Assembly: GCA_019636655.1 (NCBI GenBank)
Contig: JAHBXB010000002.1
Coordinates: 632,537 to 696,536, forward strand
Origin: Phycisphaeraceae bacterium
Lineage (GTDB): Bacteria; Planctomycetota; Phycisphaerae; Phycisphaerales; UBA1924
Reading direction: 5' to 3'
Length of the DNA stretch: 64,000 bases
Translations under genes and position numbers: made by a program
Shown: positions 51,502 to 59,188 of the stretch, piece by piece
Layout of the letters: each line of letters begins with the position of its first letter
Numbering within the stretch: position 1 is the stretch's first letter
Notes under the pieces: model-generated
The model's database searches: none
Told to the model about the DNA's origin: nothing
Seen by the model: the letters and a program-made list of their open reading frames with translations, nothing else

Positions 51502-52347
51502 ATGCCACTGCTCTACTGCACCAACCTCAAGAAGACGTTCGCGGAACGGACCGTGGTCAACGGCGTGTCGTTCTCGGTGGACCCGGGGGAGATCGTCGGG
51601 CTGCTGGGCCGGAACGGGGCGGGCAAGACGACGTCGTTCCGCATGGCGATCGGGATGATCGCGGCGGACGACGGGCAGGTGTTCTTCGACAACCAGAACA
51701 TCTCGGACCTGCCGATGTACAGGCGGGCGCGGCTGGGGATGGGCTACCTCTCGCAGGAGCCGTCGGTGTTCCAGCGGCTGACGTGCGAGCAGAACCTGCT
51801 GGCGATTCTCGAGACGCTGCCGCTGTCGCGCGCCAACCGGCGGGCCCGCGCCGCGTCGCTGCTGGATCAGTTCGGGCTGCTGAAGAAGGCGCACCACCAC
51901 GCGCGGACCTGCTCGGGCGGGGAGCGGCGCAAGCTCGAGATCGCGCGGGCGCTGGTCACCGATCCGAAGATCATCCTGCTTGACGAGCCGTTCTCGGGGG
52001 TCGACCCCATCGCGGTCGAGGACCTGCAGCGCGAGATCGTTGCGCTGGCCGAGCGCGGCATCGCGTGCCTGGTCACCGACCACAACGTGCAGCAGACCCT
52101 GCGGGTGTGCCACCGCGTGTACATCATCGATGAGGGGAAGGTGCTGCGCGAGGGGACGCCGGCCCAGCTGGTCAAGGACGAGATGGTCCGGCGGGTGTAC
52201 CTCGGCTCGCTGTTCCGGGGCGATGAGTTCGACGACCACGATCCGATCACGAACCTCCAGGGCCCGAGGCGTCAGCCCGCCGCGGCGGCGAGCCACGGCG
52301 CGAACGGCGCTCCGGGCCCGCGTGTCCCCGCCCCCAAGAGGCCCTGA
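51502..52347 (+). CDS. lptB: LPS-export ABC transporter ATP-binding protein LptB
   Basis: A 281-residue ATPase. Walker A is LLGRNGAGKTT (~35-45), the Q-loop is in YLSQEPSVFQRLT, the signature CSGGERRKLEIARAL, and Walker B IILLDEPFSGVDPIAVEDLQ. The last is the LptB-specific form, with D-H-N-V supplying the switch His. It would power extraction of lipopolysaccharide by LptFG. The final ~40 residues are Pro/Ala-rich and beyond the E. coli length of 241. The lptF, lptG, lptA and lptC genes are not in this window. Confidence 0.92.
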   Translation: MPLLYCTNLKKTFAERTVVNGVSFSVDPGEIVGLLGRNGAGKTTSFRMAIGMIAADDGQVFFDNQNISDLPMYRRARLGMGYLSQEPSVFQRLTCEQNLLAILETLPLSRANRRARAASLLDQFGLLKKAHHHARTCSGGERRKLEIARALVTDPKIILLDEPFSGVDPIAVEDLQREIVALAERGIACLVTDHNVQQTLRVCHRVYIIDEGKVLREGTPAQLVKDEMVRRVYLGSLFRGDEFDDHDPITNLQGPRRQPAAAASHGANGAPGPRVPAPKRP

Positions 52348-52363
52348 TTTGCCGGTGAACACC

Positions 52364-52963
52364 ATGCCGAATGTTGGACCGCGCCCGTCACTCCATGCAC
52401 TTCGACTTCGAGCCTGCATCCTGGCCGTCGCGGCAGTGAGCGCCTGCGGGCTGGCCGGGTGCGTCGAGCGGACGCTGCGCATCACCTCCGATCCGCCGGG
52501 GGCGTTGGTGTGGCTCAACGACGTGCAGGTTGGGAGGACGCCGGTCGAGACGGATTTCACCTATTACGGCTCGTACGACGTGCGGGTCCGGCTTGATGGG
52601 TATGAGCCGCTATCGACGGTGCGGGACGCGAAGATCCCGGCGTACGAGATCCCGCCGATTGATCTTGGGGCGGAGATGGTCCCGACCAAGATCTCGTCAA
52701 CGATCGACTGGCACTTTGTGCTCGAGCCGACGCTGGAATCGCGCGCCGAGAAGTCCGGCAAGGAGGAGGATGCGGCTCGGGCACGGGCGGATCTGATGAT
52801 GCGGGGCCGCAACCTCGCGGCGCAGGCGGGGCTGTCGACCATCGGCGTGCGCCCGGGCATCGACGCTCAGCCGTCCAGCGGCGATGCGGGCACACCGGCC
52901 ACGACGGAACCCTCGTCGACCGAGTGGAGGACGACGGACCCTGCCCCGACGACCCCGCGCTGA
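52364..52963 (+). CDS. PEGA-domain lipoprotein
   Basis: A 199-residue lipoprotein. The signal peptide ends in the lipobox L-A-G-C (Cys ~31). A PEGA repeat follows (ITSDPPGALVWLNDVQVGRTPVET ... YDVRVRLDGYEP), a beta-sandwich motif of surface-layer and lipoprotein proteins. The C-terminal ~75 residues are charged and then Thr/Pro-rich. A GTG at 52355 is an alternative start. Its last 97 bases overlap the convergent acyltransferase gene, an unusually long overlap. Confidence 0.82.
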   Translation: MPNVGPRPSLHALRLRACILAVAAVSACGLAGCVERTLRITSDPPGALVWLNDVQVGRTPVETDFTYYGSYDVRVRLDGYEPLSTVRDAKIPAYEIPPIDLGAEMVPTKISSTIDWHFVLEPTLESRAEKSGKEEDAARARADLMMRGRNLAAQAGLSTIGVRPGIDAQPSSGDAGTPATTEPSSTEWRTTDPAPTTPR

Positions 52964-53505
52964 CCGATCGACAGGTTCGGCAGGACCCTGCACCCCATCC
53001 CGATCAGGGAGTGAGGCCCGACGCGCACGCGGCCGCCGAGGATGGCCCCGGGCGCGATGTGCGTGTTGGCGCCGACGTGGCACTCGTGCTCGATGATGGC
53101 GCCGGTATTAATGATCGCATGGTCGCCGACCACCGCCCGCGTGTGGACGACGGCTCCGGGTCCGACAAACACCCCGGCGCCCAGGCGGGCGGTCGGGGAG
53201 ACGACGGCATCCGGGTGCACCACCGCCGCGGCGGGGGGCAGACCGGGCAGGAGGCCGGCCGCGGAGATGAGGCGTTCGCGGAGGGAGAGGTCGCCGACGC
53301 CGATGATCCAGGCCCGCGGGCCGATGAGGTCGAAGCGGTCCATGGCGCCCAGGCGGGCGGCGTGGGGCTCGCCCTGGGAGAGGGCGGATGCGGGCGAATC
53401 GTCGAGGAAGCCGGCGAGCGTCAACCCGGCACGCAGCGCGGCCTCGGCGACGACCAGCGCATGGCCCCCACCACCGATCAGGATGAGGTCGCCCCGGTGC
53501 GGCAC
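52867..53505 (-). CDS. NeuD/PglD-like sugar O/N-acyltransferase
   Basis: A 212-residue protein with an N-terminal Rossmann-like domain (LILIGGGGHALVVAEAA) and a C-terminal left-handed beta-helix of hexapeptide repeats (VVSPTARLGAGVFVGPGAVVHTRAVVG ... GCRVLPNLSIGQRGVVGAGSVV). The NTGAIIEHECHVG segment with the catalytic His and the D-H-A-I-I-N pattern are those of the NeuD/PglD family, which acetylate amino- or nonulosonic sugars. GTG start at 53505 with a TAGGCT box 6 bases upstream. It fits the surface-glycan theme; the sugar is unknown. Confidence 0.88.
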   Translation of the reverse strand: MPHRGDLILIGGGGHALVVAEAALRAGLTLAGFLDDSPASALSQGEPHAARLGAMDRFDLIGPRAWIIGVGDLSLRERLISAAGLLPGLPPAAAVVHPDAVVSPTARLGAGVFVGPGAVVHTRAVVGDHAIINTGAIIEHECHVGANTHIAPGAILGGRVRVGPHSLIGMGCRVLPNLSIGQRGVVGAGSVVLHSVDEGSVVAGVPASPLDG

Positions 53506-53511
53506 GAGCGA

Positions 53512-53517
53512 AGCCTA
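53512..53517 (-). promoter_or_regulatory. -10 box of a predicted leaderless promoter for the neuD-like gene
   Basis: TAGGCT on the minus strand ends 6 bases before the GTG at 53505. Confidence 0.45.
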
Positions 53518-53555
53518 TCCGGTCGTCACTTCGCAGCGGAGAGGGGCGGTGGCGG

Positions 53556-53561
53556 TACACT
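53556..53561 (+). promoter_or_regulatory. -10 box of a predicted leaderless promoter for the lipoprotein gene at 53568
   Basis: TACACT ends 6 bases before the ATG at 53568. It is divergent from the neuD-like promoter, with 38 bases between the two -10 boxes. Confidence 0.45.
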
Positions 53562-53567
53562 CGCCGG

Positions 53568-54161
53568 ATGCCGCCGCGTGCCGCCATGGTTGTTGCTGTT
53601 CTTGCGTTGAGCCTGACGGGGTCGTGCGCCTACTCGCCGGACTCGTTCTCGGGGCCGGGGGAACTGGCGGTGGAGCGTTCCCCGGGGGGCGAGCGGTATG
53701 TGGCGACCCTGACGCCGCTGGAAACATCGCGGGAGGGGGAGTCGCAGTGGGCGCTTTCGGGGATGCCGGGGGCGTTTTTTGAACTGCAACTTGGTGTAGA
53801 GGATGGCTCGGTGCCCGCCCTGGTTGGGGGGGAGTTGTTGTTCAAGGCGTGGGTCGAGGAGGCGAAGGGGGGTGGGCGGGTTTTTGAGGCCACGCAGGGG
53901 GCGGCCACGATGCAGCCGATCGAGGCGCCGACGGATCGGGGGGTGGCACCGATCTGGATGAGGTTTGACGGGGCAGCGGGCCTGCTGGCGAAGGGGGACG
54001 CGTATGTCCTTGTGATAGCCGTCGTGCACCCGACGGAGGTGCCGGTGGTGGTGACTCCGAGGCTGGTGAGCGTGCCGGAGCCGCCGGGGGCGTGGATCTG
54101 GGGGAGCCTGCATGATGGGGAGGAGGCGCCGCCGGCCGAGGGCGCGGGAGGCGGGGAGTAG
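53568..54161 (+). CDS. putative lipoprotein of unknown function
   Basis: A 197-residue exported protein. The signal sequence ends in L-T-G-S-C, a plausible lipobox with the Cys at residue 20. The rest is beta-strand-rich (ELAVERSPGGERYVATL, FELQLGV, YVLVIAVVHPTEVPVVVTPRLVSV) and ends in an acidic Gly-rich tail. No family recognised. It has its own predicted promoter and is separated by 274 bases from the next start, so it is probably monocistronic. Confidence 0.65.
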   Translation: MPPRAAMVVAVLALSLTGSCAYSPDSFSGPGELAVERSPGGERYVATLTPLETSREGESQWALSGMPGAFFELQLGVEDGSVPALVGGELLFKAWVEEAKGGGRVFEATQGAATMQPIEAPTDRGVAPIWMRFDGAAGLLAKGDAYVLVIAVVHPTEVPVVVTPRLVSVPEPPGAWIWGSLHDGEEAPPAEGAGGGE

Positions 54162-54435
54162 GATTGCGGGCTTCCGGAGCGAGGGAACCGGGGTACGTAC
54201 GGGTGCGAAAGAGGCTCGGGGGTCTTGCTTGAGGCGCCTCGTCCTTGACGTAGGCTCCTGATTCGGCGAGACTTGCCGCCCCCTCCGTCTCCCGCTGCTG
54301 AGTCACCCGGCCTGAGCCGGAACCACGTGCCGTCGGCAAACGGGAACCCCCGCGGTGGACTGCCATGGCGGCGGGCCGGCGGTGGACGGGGGCGGAGCCT
54401 CGGAAGCGGTCTGTCACGAAACGGGAGTGCGAGTC

Positions 54436-55815
54436 ATGGCGGTACGGAGCGGTGGCGGAACGGGGATGATCGTCGCGGTGGTGATTCTGAGCGTGCTCAC
54501 GCTGGGCCTGTTCATCACCACGATCGTGTTCCTGAGCCAGAAGCAGTCCGCCGAGCAGAAGTACGCCACGTACTCGGACGAGGTGAAGGAGTTCGTCCGC
54601 GAGGACGAGCGCCGGCGGGACGACATCGGGGCGATCAGGGCCGCGGCGAAGGCGAAGAACAAGTCGGCCATCGGCTACATGAGCGACTCAATGCAGGACC
54701 TGGGGCAGGCGGTGGCCGGCAGCCGGCGCGTGGCGGCCGATGCGCTGCTGGAGCAGATCCGCAAGGTGGAGGGCGCGGAGTCGTCGAACCTGCTCGCGGT
54801 GCTGCGGGAGCGTGACGCGAAGGTCACGGCGCTGGCGTCGCAGCTCAAGGACGCCGTGGAGGCGCGGCAGCGGGCCCAGAAGGACCTGGAGAATGAGGCC
54901 AAGCGGACCCTTGCCATCGAGACTGCCAAGAACGAGACGGTCGCCGCGCTGACGGCGGAGGTCGACAAGTACAAGGACGAGATCGAGAAGTACCGCGAGG
55001 ACATCAACGTCACCAAGGACCGGATGGACCAGGAGATCGACAAGACCCGCGAGGCGGCGCGGGCCCGCGAGGCGGAGCTGATCGGCCAGGCCCGGGAGTC
55101 GCAGGAGAAGGCGGCGATCGCGGGCGAGACCGTCAAGCGTCTGCAGGAGCAGCTGCGGGGCAAGGTCTTCAAGCCGGGTGAGGAGTTCGCCCTGGTTGAC
55201 GGGCAGATCGTCGGCGCCGACGCCGGCCTCGGGCAGTACTTCATTAACCGGGGGCGCAAGGACAACGTGGTGCTGGGGATGACCTTCGAGGTCTACTCGG
55301 ATGCGAACCAGATCCGCCCCGACCCGCAGACGGGCGACTACCCCGCCGGCAAGGCGACGCTGGAGGTGATCAAGATCGATGACACCACCTCCACGCTCCG
55401 GATGATCCGCGAGCGGCGGGGCAACCCGGTGGTCAAGGGCGACGTCATCGCGAACGCGATCTACGACCCGAACAAGGTGTACAAGTTCCACATCTACGGC
55501 CTGTTCGACGCCAACCGCGACGGCCTGGCGACCCAGCAGGAGCAGGCGGACATCGAGGCCCTGATCAAGGAATGGGGCGGCGAAATCGCCACCGACCTCA
55601 CCGGCGACGTCGACTTCCTGGTCCTGGGCCAGAAGCCGACGCTCCCCCCCGCCCCCCCGAGCACGGCGCCCCCCGCGGTCGTCCAGAACTACGTGAACCT
55701 CCGCAACTACGTGCAGCAGTACGACCGGCTGTGGGAGCAGGCGAACGCCACGAGCATCCCGATCCTCAACGAGAACCGGCTGCGGACGCTCACGGGCATC
55801 GGCGTGCGGAACTAA
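54436..55815 (+). CDS. membrane-anchored coiled-coil protein with C-terminal beta domain
   Basis: A 459-residue protein. One N-terminal membrane helix (IVAVVILSVLTLGLFITTIVFL) is followed by a long charged coiled coil (~40-255). A compact beta-rich domain (~270-370; FALVDGQIVGADAGLGQYFINRGRKD ... VVKGDVIANAIYDP) resembles the bacterial rod-shape or FlgT-like small barrel domains but is not firmly identified. An EF-hand-like FDANRDGLATQQE lies at ~375, and the rest is a BRCT/flavodoxin-like stretch. GGGAG at 54423-54427 supports the ATG. A strong terminator follows. Likely an envelope structural protein; function unknown. Confidence 0.65.
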   Translation: MAVRSGGGTGMIVAVVILSVLTLGLFITTIVFLSQKQSAEQKYATYSDEVKEFVREDERRRDDIGAIRAAAKAKNKSAIGYMSDSMQDLGQAVAGSRRVAADALLEQIRKVEGAESSNLLAVLRERDAKVTALASQLKDAVEARQRAQKDLENEAKRTLAIETAKNETVAALTAEVDKYKDEIEKYREDINVTKDRMDQEIDKTREAARAREAELIGQARESQEKAAIAGETVKRLQEQLRGKVFKPGEEFALVDGQIVGADAGLGQYFINRGRKDNVVLGMTFEVYSDANQIRPDPQTGDYPAGKATLEVIKIDDTTSTLRMIRERRGNPVVKGDVIANAIYDPNKVYKFHIYGLFDANRDGLATQQEQADIEALIKEWGGEIATDLTGDVDFLVLGQKPTLPPAPPSTAPPAVVQNYVNLRNYVQQYDRLWEQANATSIPILNENRLRTLTGIGVRN

Positions 55816-55845
55816 GGGATCTGGTCCACTGAAGGAAACTTTGCA

Positions 55846-55875
55846 CCGCGCCGGCCTCCCGGCGCGGCTTTTTTT
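55846..55875 (+). terminator. Rho-independent terminator after the coiled-coil gene
   Basis: A perfect 9-base stem, CCGCGCCGG (55846-55854) with CCGGCGCGG (55859-55867), a CCTC loop, then C and seven T residues. It lies 31 bases beyond the stop codon. Confidence 0.9.
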
Positions 55876-55929
55876 CCGGCGGCCGCTCTCCGGCGCGGAT
55901 CGCGCACCGGCGGCGCTGTCCGGTGCGAC

Positions 55930-55935
55930 TAGGAT
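55930..55935 (+). promoter_or_regulatory. -10 box of a predicted leaderless promoter for mcsA-mcsB
   Basis: TAGGAT ends 6 bases before the GTG at 55942 and lies just after the preceding gene's terminator. No -35 box is obvious. Confidence 0.45.
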
Positions 55936-55941
55936 TCGCCC

Positions 55942-56526
55942 GTGAAGTGCGACAAATGCGCCAGCGAAGCGACCGTGCACGAGGTGCGGATCCAGGGGGG
56001 CAAGAAGGTCGAGCGCCACCTCTGCGAGAAGTGCGCGCGCGAAGAGGGGTTCGCCGTGCAGTCGCACGTCACGGTCCCGGAACTGCTCGGGCAGTTGATC
56101 GCCGAGCAGGCCGCCGCGGCCAAGTCCGAGATCGGGGTCCCCACGGCGCCGATCGATCCCACGAAGATCCAGTGCCCGACGTGCGGCACGACGTACGGCC
56201 AGTTCCGCCACAGCGGGCTGCTGGGGTGCGCGGTGTGCTACGAGGCGTTCGAGGCGCCCCTGTCGCCGCTGCTTCAGCGCGCGCAGGAGGGGGGCACGCA
56301 CCACACCGGCAAGGTGCCCAAGCGGCTGGGCGGCCAGCGGGCAGCGCCGCCGGCCCCGGCGAAGGCACCAGCCGCGGCGTCGGGTCTTGAGGAGCGGCTC
56401 CGCCGGCTCGAGACCCTGAAGAAGCAGCTCAATGCCGCGGTCGCGGCGGAGCAGTACGAGCAGGCGGCGAGCCTGCGCGACCAGATCCGCAGGATCGAGA
56501 GCCCGGCCCAGGAATCGAAGGGGTAA
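55942..56526 (+). CDS. mcsA: McsA-like zinc-finger activator of protein arginine kinase
   Basis: A 194-residue protein with four C-x-x-C pairs. CDKCASEA and CEKCAREE form the first zinc finger (residues 3-35), and CPTCGTTY and CAVCYEAF the second (~74-97). A Pro/Ala-rich linker leads to a C-terminal UvrB/UvrC-type helical hairpin (~150-185; LKKQLNAAVAAEQYEQAASLRDQIRRIE). This architecture is that of McsA, which binds and activates McsB. GTG start. The stop is 4 bases before the mcsB start. Confidence 0.9.
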   Translation: MKCDKCASEATVHEVRIQGGKKVERHLCEKCAREEGFAVQSHVTVPELLGQLIAEQAAAAKSEIGVPTAPIDPTKIQCPTCGTTYGQFRHSGLLGCAVCYEAFEAPLSPLLQRAQEGGTHHTGKVPKRLGGQRAAPPAPAKAPAAASGLEERLRRLETLKKQLNAAVAAEQYEQAASLRDQIRRIESPAQESKG

Positions 56527-56530
56527 CCCG

Positions 56531-57775
56531 GTGAGCGGTGCGTTCGAATCCGCGTTTTCGGCGGCGGCGCTGCGTCGCGGTGCGCCGTGGCTCCGCGGCA
56601 CGGGTCCGGACAGCGACGTCGTGGTCTCGTCGCGTGTGCGGCTGGCGCGGAACCTGGCGGGGCTCCCGTTTGTCCGCAAGGCCGGTCGGGAGCAGCGGGA
56701 CCGGATCCTGTCGCTGGTGCGCGAGCGCGCGATGAGCGCCGGCGTGGCGCGGTGCGCGGCGACCGGCGGGGGCGGGCAGACCGAGCGGATGCTCTGGCTC
56801 GACATCCACCGCTGCCCGGCCCTCGAGCGGACGCTGCTGGTCGAGCGGCACCTGATCAGCAAGGAGCACGCGAAGCAGGGTGGTGGCGGGGCGACCGCCG
56901 CGACGCCCGGCCAGCCCGCGCCGAAGGAGGCCGCCGAGGCCGCGACCGAGGCCGCCGCCGCATCGGCCAGCGCCGGGGGCGAGCCCCGCGCCGTCGCCAT
57001 CACGCTCCCCGACGAGCAACTCTCGATCATGGTGAACGAGGAGGACCACCTGCGCATCCAGGTGCTGCGCAGCGGCATGGACCTCGACTCCGCGCTGGAC
57101 CTGACCGACTCGGTCGACGACGCCCTCGAGGGCGCCGGGGAACCGGCCCACGGCGCGGACGGGCCGGGCCTGGAGTACGCGTACTCGGCGCGGTTCGGCT
57201 ACCTCACCGCGTGCCCCACGAATGTCGGCACGGGGCTGCGCGTGAGCGTCATGCTCCACCTGCCGGCGCTCAAGCTCACGGGCGAGATGGAGAAGGTGAA
57301 GCGTGCCACGCGCGACCTCTCGCTCGCCGTCCGCGGCTATTACGGCGAGGGCTCGGACGCTGCGGGGGACTTCTACCAGATCTCCAACCAGACCACGCTG
57401 GGGCGGACGGAGCGGGCGATCCTCGACCAGTTCGAGCACCAGATCATCCCGCAGGTCATCCAGTACGAGCGGCACGCGCGGCGCGTGCTGGTCGAGCGTC
57501 GACGGCGCGTGATCGAGGACCAGGTCCTGCGGGCGCTGGGGGTGCTCCGTCACGCCCGGCTGCTCACGCCCGAGGAGGCGCTGACGCTTCTCTCGCAGGT
57601 TCGCCTGGGCATCTACACCGGGCTGATCTCCAATGTCCCGGCGCAGACGGTCAGCCAGCTCATGCTCCTCACCCAGCCCGCGCACCTGCAGCGGCTCCTC
57701 GACCGGGAGATGGACCAGAACGAACGTCGGGAGGCGCGCGCCGACCTGGTCCGTCAGCACCTGGCCGGCGAGTAG
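56531..57775 (+). CDS. mcsB: protein arginine kinase McsB
   Basis: A 414-residue phosphagen-kinase-fold enzyme that phosphorylates arginines in proteins and so tags them for Clp-dependent degradation in Bacillus. SSRVRLARNL (33-42), NEEDHLRIQVL (169-179), CPTNVGTGLRVSVMLHLPAL with the active-site Cys, and YGEGSDAAGDFYQISNQTTLGRTE are family signatures. A ~38-residue Ala/Gly/Pro/Glu insertion (about 114-152), not found in typical McsB, precedes the NEEDH segment. The GTG at 56531 is preceded by an AAGGGG-type site, though the frame is open upstream. It pairs with mcsA. A YwlE-like phosphatase is encoded at 17234-18382, and ClpS at 25016. Confidence 0.92.
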   Translation: MSGAFESAFSAAALRRGAPWLRGTGPDSDVVVSSRVRLARNLAGLPFVRKAGREQRDRILSLVRERAMSAGVARCAATGGGGQTERMLWLDIHRCPALERTLLVERHLISKEHAKQGGGGATAATPGQPAPKEAAEAATEAAAASASAGGEPRAVAITLPDEQLSIMVNEEDHLRIQVLRSGMDLDSALDLTDSVDDALEGAGEPAHGADGPGLEYAYSARFGYLTACPTNVGTGLRVSVMLHLPALKLTGEMEKVKRATRDLSLAVRGYYGEGSDAAGDFYQISNQTTLGRTERAILDQFEHQIIPQVIQYERHARRVLVERRRRVIEDQVLRALGVLRHARLLTPEEALTLLSQVRLGIYTGLISNVPAQTVSQLMLLTQPAHLQRLLDREMDQNERREARADLVRQHLAGE

Positions 57776-57786
57776 CCCGGATCGAC

Positions 57787-57792
57787 TATTCT
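57787..57792 (+). promoter_or_regulatory. -10 box of a predicted leaderless promoter for plsY
   Basis: TATTCT ends 6 bases before the ATG at 57799, inside the 23-base gap after mcsB. Confidence 0.4.
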
Positions 57793-57798
57793 GCCGGG

Positions 57799-58503
57799 AT
57801 GCCCGTCTTCATCTGGCCGCTGCTGTCCTACCTCGCCGGCTCCATTCCCTTCGGCCTGCTGATCGGCCTGGCGCGGGGCATCGACATCCGAAAGCACGGC
57901 TCGGGGAACATCGGCGCGACCAACGCGGGACGGGTGCTCGGGCGCAGGATCGGCTTGCTCTGCTTCGCCCTGGACGTTCTCAAGGGCTTCGGGCCGACGC
58001 TGGCGTTCGGCCTGTACAGCGGCTCGGCCGGCCGGTTTGCGCTGGCGCCCGAGGCGTGGGCGTGGTGGCTGGCGGTCGCCGCCGCGGCGGTCCTGGGGCA
58101 TGTGTTCCCGGTGTGGCTCGGGTTCAAGGGTGGCAAGGGGGTCGCGACGGGGTTCGGAGCGATGCTCGGGGTGTTCCCACTCCTCACGATCGCGGGGGCG
58201 TTGTCGATGATCGTCTGGATCGTTTCGGCGCGGGTGACGCGGTACGTCAGCGTCAGTTCGTGTCTCGCCGCGGCGAGCCTGCCGGCGTGGACCGTCGTCA
58301 CCGGCCTGGCCGCATCGCGCGGGACGATCGAGGGCGTGCAGTGGCCCTGCGCCGGCGCGGCGTTGCTGCTTGGGGTGCTGGTGATCTGGACGCACCGCGG
58401 CAACCTGGCCCGGGTCCGCGCGGGGACCGAGCCCAAGATCGGCGCACGCCGCACGCCGCCAGACGGCGGCGCCGCCGGCGCGTCGTCGGGCGCCACGCCC
58501 TGA
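57799..58503 (+). CDS. plsY: acyl-phosphate:glycerol-3-phosphate acyltransferase PlsY
   Basis: A 234-residue integral membrane enzyme that makes lysophosphatidic acid from acyl-phosphate and glycerol-3-phosphate. About five membrane helices are visible. The three PlsY motifs are present: SYLAGSIPFG near the start, KHGSGNIGATNAGRVLG, and GHVFPVWLGFKGGKGVAT. A Pro/Gly/Ala-rich tail extends ~25 residues beyond the usual length. Probably transcribed from its own leaderless promoter directly after mcsB. Confidence 0.93.
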   Translation: MPVFIWPLLSYLAGSIPFGLLIGLARGIDIRKHGSGNIGATNAGRVLGRRIGLLCFALDVLKGFGPTLAFGLYSGSAGRFALAPEAWAWWLAVAAAAVLGHVFPVWLGFKGGKGVATGFGAMLGVFPLLTIAGALSMIVWIVSARVTRYVSVSSCLAAASLPAWTVVTGLAASRGTIEGVQWPCAGAALLLGVLVIWTHRGNLARVRAGTEPKIGARRTPPDGGAAGASSGATP

Positions 58504-58743
58504 TTGACCGATCGGTCGCGGCGGATGATCGGACCATGACCGGCTCGGGGTTTCCGCGGGGCCGAGCGAGGCCTACGCAGTTCGCGAGGGCCGGTTGCGG
58601 CAACCGCAACGGAGAGTTTGGTCCGCAGTCTGTGTAACCCGAATATGACGCTCAGACCGATTCATCTCAGAGCGTGGAGGGCCGATGAACGGGGGTCCGG
58701 GATCAGGGTCTGTCCGGCCCTCGCCCGGACCTGGAGTGACCAC

Positions 58744-59052
58744 ATGGTGACCAAGCTCAGGCTCATCGGCGATCGGTCGCCGACCCAGGAGAGAGAGCGG
58801 GACCACGGCCGTCGGCTGGTTTTCCCGGTCGAGGCGGCGCGCCAGCTCGGCGCCCGCCCGAACCGGCCGGAGGCTCGCGCGCCGGGGCGAGAGGCCCAAT
58901 CGGACATGCTCCGCACGGACGACATCGTCCATGAGGTGGAGCGGCACCTCGACGTGCTGCAGCAGAAACTCGACCGGGTCAAGAAGGAAGTAGCCGGCGC
59001 TATCGGGCGCGAGGGCGGGGGCGATCGGACCGATCGCCCGAGCGCCGCGTAG
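58744..59052 (+). CDS. small basic protein of unknown function
   Basis: A 102-residue protein. GGAG at 58733-58736, 7 bases before the ATG, is a good ribosome-binding site, although the frame is open to 58618. Residues ~1-50 are Arg-rich, and ~55-90 form a predicted amphipathic helix (DDIVHEVERHLDVLQQKLDRVKKEV). No family recognised. It is followed by a possible terminator. The 240-base gap before it contains short palindromes (GACCGATCGGTC at 58506-58517) of no clear role. Confidence 0.5.
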   Translation: MVTKLRLIGDRSPTQERERDHGRRLVFPVEAARQLGARPNRPEARAPGREAQSDMLRTDDIVHEVERHLDVLQQKLDRVKKEVAGAIGREGGGDRTDRPSAA

Positions 59053-59093
59053 GGCCCGGCCAACAGGTCTCACAACACATCTCCGTGCGCCAG

Positions 59094-59122
59094 CGCCCCG
59101 GGCCTTTTGCCCGGGGCGTTCT
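59094..59122 (+). terminator. probable Rho-independent terminator after the small basic protein gene
   Basis: A perfect 10-base stem, CGCCCCGGGC (59094-59103) with GCCCGGGGCG (59109-59118), a CTTTT loop and a short TTCT tail. The tail is weaker than in the other two terminators. Confidence 0.6.
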
Positions 59123-59188
59123 CGTTGGCGGCCTCGCGGACCGGTTAGGATGAACACGGAACGGGCGCCCGAGCGCGTGGAGGTGGCG

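Noticed and set aside
58506-58517. Palindrome GACCGATCGGTC as an operator
   Set aside because: GATCGG-type words occur often in this sequence, and the site has no partner or clear promoter beside it.
59150-59188. ATG at 59150 as start of the Nif3 gene
   Set aside because: It lies inside a TAGGAT box, whereas the ATG at 59189 has GGAGG 5 bases upstream and matches the family's N-terminus.
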